Assembly: GCF_017357385.1 (NCBI RefSeq)
Contig: NZ_CP071632.1
Span: 4,090,001 to 4,154,000 of the forward strand
Length of the DNA: 64,000 nt
Direction: 5' to 3'
From: Rhizobium sp. NZLR1
GTDB lineage: Bacteria > Pseudomonadota > Alphaproteobacteria > Rhizobiales > Rhizobiaceae
Shown: piece after piece, positions 56,502-63,724 of the stretch
Numbering within the stretch: position 1 is the stretch's first letter
How the letters are laid out: each line of letters begins with the position of its first letter
The notes under the pieces: model-generated
What the model was told of the DNA's origin: nothing
What the model saw: the letters and a program-made list of their open reading frames with translations, nothing else
Database searches by the model: none
Program-made: the position numbers and the translations under genes

Positions 56502-56569
56502 AAATGTCATCACGACGTGTGCAGCTGTTCCGGGATGACGACATGCATGAAAATAGAGAGCTTTAAGCG
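56502..56569. repeat. Degenerate family-A repeat at the 3' end of cpdR
   Basis: GTCATCACGACGTGTGCAGC, TGTTCCGGGATGACGACATG, CATGAAAATAGAGAGCTTTA and AGCG follow the family-A order. Its last arm provides the TAA stop codon of the minus-strand response regulator gene (56563-56565). Confidence 0.65.
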
Positions 56570-56922
56570 ACCAGCGCTCGGGCGACCGCTTTGCGGATAT
56601 CGGGAAGCGCGAATGGTTTGGCGACGACGTCGATAATCTTTTCGGCAAGATCGTCGGCCCGTTCGCGCTGCTCGGCATAGCCGGTCATCAGCAGGATCTT
56701 CAGGCCGGGAAAGGCGTCTTTTGCCTGATGGGCGAGTTCGATGCCGTCCATCACGGGCATGCGGATATCTGAAAGCAGCAGATCGTAGACCCCTTCCCTG
56801 AGCTTCTCCAGGCCCTCGGCCCCGTCGGCCGCCTCATCGGTCTCGTGGCCATCAAGCCGCAGGGCTCGGGCTACGAAGGACCGCAGGGAGTCCTCGTCTT
56901 CCGTGATCAGAATTCTTGCCAT
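56563..56922 (-). CDS. cpdR: Single-domain response regulator CpdR
   Basis: A 119-residue receiver domain with no output domain. The acidic pocket (EDED near residue 9), the phospho-acceptor Asp in LLLSDIRMPVMDG (about 52), Thr in LLMTGYA (about 80) and Lys in VVAKPFAL (about 102) are all present. In Caulobacter and Sinorhizobium unphosphorylated CpdR directs ClpXP to the pole to degrade CtrA and other cell-cycle proteins. The assignment rests on likeness to rhizobial CpdR and on the hpt neighbour. Its stop lies in a repeat. Confidence 0.83.
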   Translation of the reverse strand: MARILITEDEDSLRSFVARALRLDGHETDEAADGAEGLEKLREGVYDLLLSDIRMPVMDGIELAHQAKDAFPGLKILLMTGYAEQRERADDLAEKIIDVVAKPFALPDIRKAVARALVA

Positions 56923-57074
56923 ATGTGCATTGCTCCGTGGTCAGCCCCGCGACGGAAATCACCAGGATTTCCTTTTCGATCGGTAAAGATCAGGAAGCGA
57001 TGGACGAGATGGTTAACAACCCGTCTCGGGCGGCAAGGCAGCGGCGGACGTCTTTCGAACCACTTTGAAGTCGC

Positions 57075-57617
57075 TCAGGCGTCCCCGGTAACCACGCCGA
57101 CGAAGGGCAGTTCGCGAAAGGCATAGGCGACATCCATGCCGTAACCGACGACAAAATAGTCAGGGCATTCGAAGCCGACATAATCGGCCTCCAGCTTTTC
57201 CTTGCGCTTGACGCGCTTATCGAGCAGCACGGCGATCGTGACGTTGCGCGCGCCGCGCTCGAACAGCAATTCCTTGGCAAACAGCAGCGTCCGGCCGGAT
57301 TCGAGGATATCGTCGATCAACAGGACGTCGCGGCCATGGACGTCGCTGTCGATATCCTTGACGATGCGCACGCCCTGCGAGACCGTGCCGATGCCATAAC
57401 TCGACAGCGTGATGAACTCGACCTCCGGTGCAAGCCCGCTATCGTGCAGGGCGCGGATCAGGTCGGCGGCGAAGATGAACGAACCCTTGAGCACGGCGAT
57501 GACAAGCAGGTCCTGGGTCGGGCCATTGGCGATCTCCCGGGCCATCGAATGATTGCGCTCGGCGATCTGCTCGGCAGTAAAGAGCGGCTCGATATTTTTT
57601 CCGCGCACGACAGGCAT
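57075..57617 (-). CDS. hpt: Hypoxanthine phosphoribosyltransferase
   Basis: A 180-residue purine salvage enzyme making IMP (and GMP) from the free base and PRPP. The PRPP-binding loop VLLIDDILESGRTLLF (about 95-110), VLKGSFIFAADLIR and the purine-side YVGFECPDYFVVGYGMD, given in parts, are present. The start at 57617 is preferred: GGAG lies nine bases upstream, while an ATG five codons earlier has no good site. The gene is followed by cpdR on the same strand after about 150 bases. Confidence 0.93.
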   Translation of the reverse strand: MPVVRGKNIEPLFTAEQIAERNHSMAREIANGPTQDLLVIAVLKGSFIFAADLIRALHDSGLAPEVEFITLSSYGIGTVSQGVRIVKDIDSDVHGRDVLLIDDILESGRTLLFAKELLFERGARNVTIAVLLDKRVKRKEKLEADYVGFECPDYFVVGYGMDVAYAFRELPFVGVVTGDA

Positions 57618-57752
57618 AAGGGCTTGCTCCATGAAAAGAAGGGTAAGCCGTTAGCACATATGCGAGCGTGAAACAGCCTCACCCGCCATGAAATTAACCA
57701 GATTGGCGCGCGTTGCGGCGGGAAAATCACCCAATCCACGTTCGAGCGCTCT

Positions 57753-58403
57753 CTATGGCAGGAACGACAGCCGGACCTCCGGCAGTTTTCCGCCGGCATG
57801 CTGGACACGGGCCGAGAAACCCCGGCTCTGGCCGCCATAAATGACATCGGCCGGCGGATTGATGATGATGCTTGCGGTCAGTCGCTCGTCGGTCACGAGA
57901 TCGGCACGGATCGGACGCACCGTCTGCGTCGTGCCGCTGTCATTTTCGAGGATGCCGTTGATGACCAGCACGCGCATGCCGTTCGCGTCGCGCGGCGCCA
58001 CCGTCACATGGGTGAAATGCAGCGGCGCTCCGGAATAGGCCCGCTCGGCGGCAAGGCCGGAAAAGCCGCCCGCAAGCCCGAAGACCAGCACGGCGAGCGC
58101 CAGCACCAGCCCCGCGAAGCTCCGCATCGACGCGCGCTGCAGGAGGGCTTCCACGTCCCGCAGAACAGTTGCAGTCACTGGCGTCAGCGGCGGCTGTGCT
58201 GCGTGTGCGCCAGCAGCGCGCTTGCGGTTGTCGTTATAGGTTCTTGCGGTAAATTCCTTCGGTCGGACTTTGCCGAGCGTCACGAATTCGGCGTCGGAAA
58301 TATCGGCAGGACGCGCCGCACGGTACTGGCGGGCGGCGGGTTCCGGCGGCAGGAAATCATAGGCCTGGCCCGGTGTCCGGCGACTGAAGGAGGATGCTTC
58401 CAT
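57753..58403 (-). CDS. Conserved alphaproteobacterial membrane protein next to ftsE
   Basis: A 216-residue protein with a cytosolic N-terminal part (about 1-95, Ala/Pro/Arg-rich), one transmembrane helix (MRSFAGLVLALAVLVFGLAG, about 100-120) and a beta-rich exported domain (about 125-216, FTHVTVAPRDANGMRVLVINGILENDSG in parts). Many relatives begin with a zinc ribbon (MJ0042 type); that is absent here. The gene is divergent from ftsE, as commonly seen in this order, so a link to division or envelope is possible. Function unknown. Start at 58403 chosen from the GAAGGAGG-like context and family length. Confidence 0.75.
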   Translation of the reverse strand: MEASSFSRRTPGQAYDFLPPEPAARQYRAARPADISDAEFVTLGKVRPKEFTARTYNDNRKRAAGAHAAQPPLTPVTATVLRDVEALLQRASMRSFAGLVLALAVLVFGLAGGFSGLAAERAYSGAPLHFTHVTVAPRDANGMRVLVINGILENDSGTTQTVRPIRADLVTDERLTASIIINPPADVIYGGQSRGFSARVQHAGGKLPEVRLSFLP

Positions 58404-58609
58404 GGTGGCTGCCTCGCAGATGTCCACATGGTTTCGCTGCCAGGGGAAATCTTGGCATTGAAACGAATCCCGCTCAGTCGTAAATTTTAATGGTTAATGC
58501 TTCGCAAAGATCGCCATCAAACGGGCGTCTTTCCGGCAAAATTTACCGGCTGTTAACGGTGTTGGTTAACAAGTCACGCGGTGAAACCCACAACAGACTG
58601 AGCTGCACG

Positions 58610-59260
58610 TTGATCCATTTCGAGAATGTCGGTTTGCGCTATGGCATGGGCCCGGAAATCCTCCGGGACCTGACCTTCGACATTCCGAAGAAATCCTTTC
58701 AGTTCCTGACAGGCCCATCGGGCGCAGGCAAGACGTCGCTGCTGCGGCTGCTGTTCATGTCGCTGCAGCCGACGCGCGGCCTGATCCGCATGTTCGGGCG
58801 CGATATTTCCGAAATCCCCCGCCCGGAACTGCCGTTGCTGCGCCGCCGCGTCGGCATCGTCTTCCAGGATTTCCGCCTCCTCGATCATCTGACAACCTAT
58901 GAGAATGTCGCTTTGCCCTTACGCGTGCGCGGTAAGGATGAGAGCTCCTACAAGACCGACGTCCTGGAACTGTTGAAATGGGTCGGCCTCGGCGAACGCA
59001 TCAACGTGCTGCCGCCCGTGCTCTCGGGCGGCGAGAAGCAGCGCGCCGCGATCGCCAGGGCGCTGATGGACCGGCCGGAGGTGCTGCTTGCCGACGAACC
59101 CACCGGCAATGTCGACCCGCCGATGGCCAAGCGCTTGCTCAATCTTTTCCTCGAGCTGAACCGCCTCGGCACCGCAGTTGTGATCGCCACGCATGACCTG
59201 GCGCTGATGGAACAGGTGGAAGCTCGCCGCATGATCCTCTCGGGGGGCATCTCGATATCT
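58610..59260 (+). CDS. ftsE: Cell division ATP-binding protein FtsE, running in frame into ftsX
   Basis: An ABC ATPase of about 217 residues. Walker A is GPSGAGKTSLL (about 36), the signature is LSGGEKQRAAIARAL (about 140) and Walker B is VLLADEPTGNVD. FtsE and FtsX form a membrane complex that controls peptidoglycan hydrolases at the division site. A TTG start at 58610 is used, as in other rhizobia, with only a weak ribosome site. In this sequence there is no stop: the frame passes through CTCTCGGGGGGCATC at 59236-59250 into ftsX. Adding one base in the six-G run would restore the family ending SGGHLDIYD and a TGA at 59266. Confidence 0.9.
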
Positions 59261-60274
59261 ATGACTGAGCTCCCATCCAGAAACCCGGACAAGGCGCCTG
59301 GTAAGGCTGAGCAGAAACGACCGGAAATGCGCGTGCGTCCGACCGCGCCGATCCTGCCGCCATCCAACATCCAGGGCAGCGCGTTGATGGTGGTCATCGC
59401 AATCATGGCCTTTCTCGCCTGCCTGACGCTCGGCGGCGTCAGCATGGTGCGCTCGACGGCAGCAAGCTGGGAGAGCCAGATCTCCCGAGAGATCACCATC
59501 CAGATCAAGCCGGACGACAATCTCGACATGGAAAAGGCGCTGACCCAGGCACGCGACCTGGCGCTGACCTTCGTCGGCACCAAGAGCGGCCAGATCGTCG
59601 ACGAGGCGGCGACCGCCCGCCTGCTCGAACCCTGGCTCGGCCCCGGTCTCGATCTCAAGGATCTGCCCGTTCCCCGCCTCGTCATCATCACCATCGACGA
59701 GAGCAATCCACCGGATTTCGATTCGATGCGGGCGTTGCTGAAAGACAGCATCCCGCAGGCAAGCCTCGACGATCACCGCACCTGGGTCGACCGGCTGGTG
59801 TCCATGGCGCACACGACCGTCATGATCGGCACAGGCATCCTGCTGCTGGTTTTCACGGCGATGGTGCTCACCGTCGTCTTCGCCACGCGCGGCGCGCTGT
59901 CGGGCAATCGTCACGTCGTCGAAGTGCTGCATTTCGTCGGCGCCGAAAGCTCCTTCGTCGCCACCGAATTCCAGAAGCATTTCCTGAAGATCAGCCTCAA
60001 GGGCTCGGCAATCGGCAGCGCCCTTGCCGCCCTCTTCTTCGCCACCGCCGGTTTCTGGCAGAGCCGCACGCTCGCCACCCCGGAAACGGACCAGGCGACG
60101 GCGCTCTTCGGCACCTTCTCCGTCGGCGTGCTCGGTTATGCCGGCATCTTCGCAACGATGATCGTCATTGCGCTCCTGACCACCATCACCGCGCGACTGA
60201 CCGTCATGCAGACGATCTACGAAATCGATACATTACGCTCGGACCCGACACGCACCGACGGCATCGCGAGTTGA
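59261..60274 (+). CDS. ftsX: Cell division protein FtsX
   Basis: A 337-residue membrane protein that begins MTELPSRNPDKAPG. It has one N-terminal helix (ALMVVIAIMAFLACLTLGGV), a periplasmic domain (about 70-180) and three C-terminal helices, giving the four-helix FtsX plan. The periplasmic loop transmits the ATPase state of FtsE to cell-wall hydrolases. Its ATG lies within the end of the ftsE frame. As given, the two genes make one 555-codon frame from the FtsE start, but a separate start here is equally possible. Confidence 0.9.
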   Translation: MTELPSRNPDKAPGKAEQKRPEMRVRPTAPILPPSNIQGSALMVVIAIMAFLACLTLGGVSMVRSTAASWESQISREITIQIKPDDNLDMEKALTQARDLALTFVGTKSGQIVDEAATARLLEPWLGPGLDLKDLPVPRLVIITIDESNPPDFDSMRALLKDSIPQASLDDHRTWVDRLVSMAHTTVMIGTGILLLVFTAMVLTVVFATRGALSGNRHVVEVLHFVGAESSFVATEFQKHFLKISLKGSAIGSALAALFFATAGFWQSRTLATPETDQATALFGTFSVGVLGYAGIFATMIVIALLTTITARLTVMQTIYEIDTLRSDPTRTDGIAS

Positions 60275-60341
60275 TCGTGACCATGCCGTTTTGCCATGAA
60301 AGCGTCTGTTCCGTGCCGCAATCAGCGTATAGTCACGATTC

Positions 60342-61058
60342 ATGACCATGGGAGATACGACACCCAACCCGATTCATCAGGACCCCGAGCTTGACCGCCC
60401 GGCGGGTTTGCCGCCGCGGCGCGGGCTGATCCGCCGCCTGCTGCGTTGGGGCGGCTTTGCCTGCGTGCTGGCGATCGCCCTGTTGTTCGGCGGTTTCCTG
60501 CGTTTCGCCGATTCCGTGACGACGCTTAAGCCTCCGGCCGAGCCGAAGGCAGATGCGATCGTCGTGCTGACAGGGGGTTACCAGCGCATCGATCAGGCCG
60601 TGGAGCTGCTGCAGAAAGGTGCCGGCAAGCGTTTGCTCATTTCCGGCGTCCACCCGACGACCACCCCGGCGCAGATCCGCAAGATGACGCAGGGCTCGGC
60701 CGATCTCTTCTCCTGCTGTGTCGATATCGGCCACGATGCGATCGACACGATCGGCAATGCCGAGGAAGCTTCGAACTGGATCCACGCCAAGGGATACCGC
60801 AGCGTCTTGATCGTCACCAACAACTACCACATGCCGCGAAGCCTCGCGGAGCTCTCCTATGTCGATCCCGATATCGAGTTCATCGCTTATCCCGTGGTCA
60901 ATTCGGATTTGAAGAGCCGCAACTGGTTCACCGACCCGAATGCGATGCGTGTCATGCTTGCCGAATATGTAAAAGTGCTGCTGACCGGCGCCCGCAACAT
61001 CACCGGCTTCGGTCGCCACACCGGGCTGCGCTCGGCAAGCGCGTCGAGCGAGAACTGA
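60342..61058 (+). CDS. YdcF family protein (DUF218)
   Basis: A 238-residue protein with an N-terminal membrane anchor (ACVLAIALLFGGFLRFADS, about 38-58) and a DUF218 domain (about 70-210: DAIVVLTGGYQRIDQAVELL, GAGKRLLISGV, SVLIVTNNYHMPRSLAEL). ElyC/SanA-type relatives affect envelope and undecaprenyl-phosphate metabolism; the exact activity is unknown. It follows ftsEX after 67 bases and precedes plsC, so an envelope role fits. The start is ATG 60342 or 60348. Confidence 0.88.
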   Translation: MTMGDTTPNPIHQDPELDRPAGLPPRRGLIRRLLRWGGFACVLAIALLFGGFLRFADSVTTLKPPAEPKADAIVVLTGGYQRIDQAVELLQKGAGKRLLISGVHPTTTPAQIRKMTQGSADLFSCCVDIGHDAIDTIGNAEEASNWIHAKGYRSVLIVTNNYHMPRSLAELSYVDPDIEFIAYPVVNSDLKSRNWFTDPNAMRVMLAEYVKVLLTGARNITGFGRHTGLRSASASSEN

Positions 61059-61067
61059 CGCTTTTGC

Positions 61068-61181
61068 TAGAGCATGATGCCGAAAAGTGTGAGCGGTTTT
61101 CTCACGACATCATGTTCCAACTCTTTAATTTAGAGCAGGATTCAGATTTTAGGCCCGGCCTAAAATCTGAATCCTGTTCTG
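61068..61181. repeat. Family-B repeat, copy 3, most perfect
   Basis: TAGAGCATGATGCCGAAAAG, TGTGAGCGGTTTTCTCACGA, CATCATGTTCCAACTCTTTA and ATTTAGAGCAGGATTCAGAT, TTTAGGC, then the inverse GCCTAAAATCTGAATCCTGT. The second hairpin has about 19 bp of near-perfect stem and could act as a transcription terminator between the YdcF and plsC genes. Confidence 0.85.
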
Positions 61182-61256
61182 GGACGTCATCAAACGCTTT
61201 TTATGCCGAGCAATATCGTGTAGGCCGGTCGCGTGAGCATGCCTCGGGAAAGTTTC

Positions 61257-62054
61257 ATGATCGCCCTGCGTTCCGTCCTCTTCAACACGATCTTCTACGC
61301 CAACCTCATCATCCGGATGATCGTTCTCTCGCCATACTATTTCCTGGCGCCGCGCCTGACCGCCTATGCGATCCCGAAGAATTGGGCACGCTCCAACCAC
61401 TGGCTGATGCGGGTGATCGTCGGCACCACCTTCGAGATCGAAGGCCTGGAGAACCTCCCGGACGGCAGCTACATCCTGGCGCCGAAGCACCAATCCTTCT
61501 GGGATACCTATGCGCTGCTGCCCTGGCTAAAGGACCCGGTCTACATCCTGAAGCGCGAGCTGATGTGGATTCCGCTGTTCGGCTGGTATGCGAAGAAGCA
61601 GCGGGTGATCCCGGTTGATCGCGGCGCCCGTGGCAAGGTGATGGTGGAGGTGTTGAAGCGCACGAAACAGGAGCTTTCGACCGGCCGCCAGCTGATCATC
61701 TATCCTGAGGGCACCCGTCGCCCGCCGGGCGCCGAGCCGGTCTATAAGTATGGCATCGCCCGCATGTACCGTGATCTCGCCATCCCCGTAGTGCCGATCG
61801 TCATGCATCCCGGTCTCTTCTGGCCGCGGCGCAGCATTCGTCGTTATCCCGGCCATTTCAAGGTGAGGATCCTGCCGCCGATCATGCCGGGAATGGATCC
61901 GGACGCGTTTTTCGCCCATCTGATCGAGGTGTCGGAGCGGGCAAGCGACGCGCTTCTGCTCGAAACTGTCGAGGCAAATCCGCATCTGCCGCTGCCGCCG
62001 ACGGCGGTCGAAAGGCTGGCCGAGCTGCGCAGGCTCAAGACGGCGACCGCCTGA
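61257..62054 (+). CDS. plsC: 1-acyl-sn-glycerol-3-phosphate acyltransferase
   Basis: A 265-residue membrane-bound acyltransferase that makes phosphatidic acid from lysophosphatidic acid. The catalytic HxxxxD motif is KHQSFWDTY (about residue 80), and EGTRRPPG (about 155) is the substrate motif. There is one N-terminal helix (NTIFYANLIIRMIVLSPYYF). ATG 61257 after GGGAAAG matches the family N-terminus; ATG 61239 and GTG 61233 are alternatives. The stop codon abuts a short family-A repeat. Confidence 0.93.
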   Translation: MIALRSVLFNTIFYANLIIRMIVLSPYYFLAPRLTAYAIPKNWARSNHWLMRVIVGTTFEIEGLENLPDGSYILAPKHQSFWDTYALLPWLKDPVYILKRELMWIPLFGWYAKKQRVIPVDRGARGKVMVEVLKRTKQELSTGRQLIIYPEGTRRPPGAEPVYKYGIARMYRDLAIPVVPIVMHPGLFWPRRSIRRYPGHFKVRILPPIMPGMDPDAFFAHLIEVSERASDALLLETVEANPHLPLPPTAVERLAELRRLKTATA

Positions 62055-62107
62055 AGCATGTCGCGCAAACTGCGCAACGGTTTTTGCGATAATAATCGCG
62101 ACGCGCG
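62055..62107. repeat. Truncated family-A repeat after plsC
   Basis: AGCATGTCGCGCAAACTGCG, CAACGGTTTTTGCGATAATA, ATCGCGACGCGC. This copy keeps the 5' part and end of the family-A pattern but lacks the central AAAGCGC block. It starts right after the plsC stop. Confidence 0.7.
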
Positions 62108-62113
62108 TGAGGA

Positions 62114-62644
62114 TCAAGCGGCGCGCAGCCGCTCCACTTCGTCGACGACCTGCTCCAGCCAATGGTCGCGAATGCCCATCTGCTTCAGATGCATCGCGGT
62201 GTTGAAGACATAGGCATCATTCGGGCCTGACTGACCCTTGGCCTGGCTCACCACCCTCGCCGCCTCAAATGCGTCGAGCGTACCGGCATATTGCTCATGG
62301 TCGCGATCAGCAATGTAGGTAACCGCCTCCACCCTGCAGCCTCCCGCAAGCTGCAGCCGCACTCGGCGCTCCAGGTAGACATTGGTAACCAGTTCGCGGG
62401 CGCGGAGATAATCGATCACCTCATCCCATTTTTCCGGGGAAATGCGGAAAGCCATGCCGCGGCAGGCGCCGCCTCTGTCGAGGCCGAGAACCAGGCCCGG
62501 ACTGTCGCGCGTACCGCGATGGACAAAGGAACGGACGCAGAGCGAACGCCTGTAGCCGTAGATCAGAGCCTCTGCCCGCTCCATGAACTCGAAGCCCGGA
62601 TTCCACATCAGCGAACCGTAGCCAAATACCCAAATTTCGTCCAT
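62114..62644 (-). CDS. Gamma-glutamylcyclotransferase, ChaC-like
   Basis: A 176-residue enzyme of the GGCT fold. The N-terminal substrate loop VFGYGSLMWNPGF is at residues 6-18, and GMAFRISPEKWDEVIDYLRARE with the catalytic Glu (RARE, about 82) follows. ChaC enzymes split gamma-glutamyl bonds, especially of glutathione, releasing 5-oxoproline. It is convergent with plsC and divergent from the DUF2125 gene. The start at 62644 gives the compact family form. Confidence 0.9.
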   Translation of the reverse strand: MDEIWVFGYGSLMWNPGFEFMERAEALIYGYRRSLCVRSFVHRGTRDSPGLVLGLDRGGACRGMAFRISPEKWDEVIDYLRARELVTNVYLERRVRLQLAGGCRVEAVTYIADRDHEQYAGTLDAFEAARVVSQAKGQSGPNDAYVFNTAMHLKQMGIRDHWLEQVVDEVERLRAA

Positions 62645-62694
62645 ATCGCACGCCAGACCGGAATCACATTTGCGATTCACCATTGGAGAACATC

Positions 62695-63711
62695 ATGGCA
62701 GCGTCAAGCCAATCCGGTAGCAGCCAATCCAGCAGCAGCAAGAAATTCTGGTTGCTGGGTGGCGGCGTCCTCCTGGTGATCGCGCTTTATACCGGCGGCT
62801 GGTTCTATGCGGCATCGACGCTGAAGACCACGGTGCTGAAGGCGATCGCGCCGCGCGACCAGGCAGGCGTCAGCGCCGAATGCTCCGATATCGAATTCCG
62901 CGGCTATCCTTTCCGTATCGGCCTGTTCTGCTCCAAGATCGATGTCGACGACCATGTCAACGGCGTCTCGGCCACCTTCGGCGCGTTGCGTTCGGCAGCG
63001 CAGGTCTACGCGCCCGGCAATATCGTCTGGGAGCTCGATTCGCCGGCCGCCATCCGCACCAGCAATGGCCTTTCGATCTCGGCCCAATGGGCAAACCTGC
63101 AAGCGAGCCTGGCGACGAGGTTGCGGGGCATTAACCGCAGCTCAACGGTCATCGAGGGCCTGAAGGCGACGGCGGTTTCCTCCTACACCGGCCAGACCAT
63201 CAGCTTCGATGCCGCTCGCACCGAAATTCATCTGCGCCAGAACGGTGCCGATCTCGACGGCGCGATCTCCGTGCAGGATGCCAACACCGCGATCAAGGAC
63301 TGGCCGCAAATCTTCCCGAAGCTGTCGGCCAGTATCGATCTGACCGTCGCCGGTAAAGCCGGCCTGATCGACGGCAGTGATCCGAGCGGCCTCAACGGTG
63401 CCGCCGGTGAGCTGCGCCGCATCGTCGCCGACATCGGCGACGGCAAAGTGATGACGCTGACCGGCCCCTTTTCCTTCGACGAGCAGGGTCTGCTCTCCGG
63501 AAAATTCAAGCTGGAAATCGAACAGCTCGGCCCCTGGGGCGACAGCCTGAAACAGGCCTTTCCGGATATCGCCTCGACCGTCAACACGGCGACCAAGCTC
63601 TTGAAATCGCTTGCCGGCGGCAAAGACAAAGTCTCCGTCGATCTTGTCGTCGATCACGGCAACGCCACCGTCAGCGGCTTCATCCCGCTCGGCCGGATAC
63701 CGCCGATCTGA
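62695..63711 (+). CDS. DUF2125 domain-containing protein
   Basis: A 338-residue protein with a Ser/Gln-rich N-end (ASSQSGSSQSSSSKK), one transmembrane helix (FWLLGGGVLLVIALYTGGWF, about 17-36) and a large extracytoplasmic beta-rich DUF2125 domain (about 50-335, with ECSDIEFRGYPFRIGLFC carrying a Cys pair). The family occurs in alphaproteobacteria and has no assigned function; it resembles AsmA-like envelope proteins. ATG 62695 follows TTGGAGAA, which sets the start. Confidence 0.88.
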   Translation: MAASSQSGSSQSSSSKKFWLLGGGVLLVIALYTGGWFYAASTLKTTVLKAIAPRDQAGVSAECSDIEFRGYPFRIGLFCSKIDVDDHVNGVSATFGALRSAAQVYAPGNIVWELDSPAAIRTSNGLSISAQWANLQASLATRLRGINRSSTVIEGLKATAVSSYTGQTISFDAARTEIHLRQNGADLDGAISVQDANTAIKDWPQIFPKLSASIDLTVAGKAGLIDGSDPSGLNGAAGELRRIVADIGDGKVMTLTGPFSFDEQGLLSGKFKLEIEQLGPWGDSLKQAFPDIASTVNTATKLLKSLAGGKDKVSVDLVVDHGNATVSGFIPLGRIPPI

Positions 63712-63724
63712 CCTATGGCGCCTC

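Noticed and set aside
58490..58610. CtrA-like TTAA half-sites upstream of ftsE
   Set aside because: TTAA pairs are present, but the spacing is nine bases, or three, rather than the seven of the CtrA consensus, so a cell-cycle operator is not supported.
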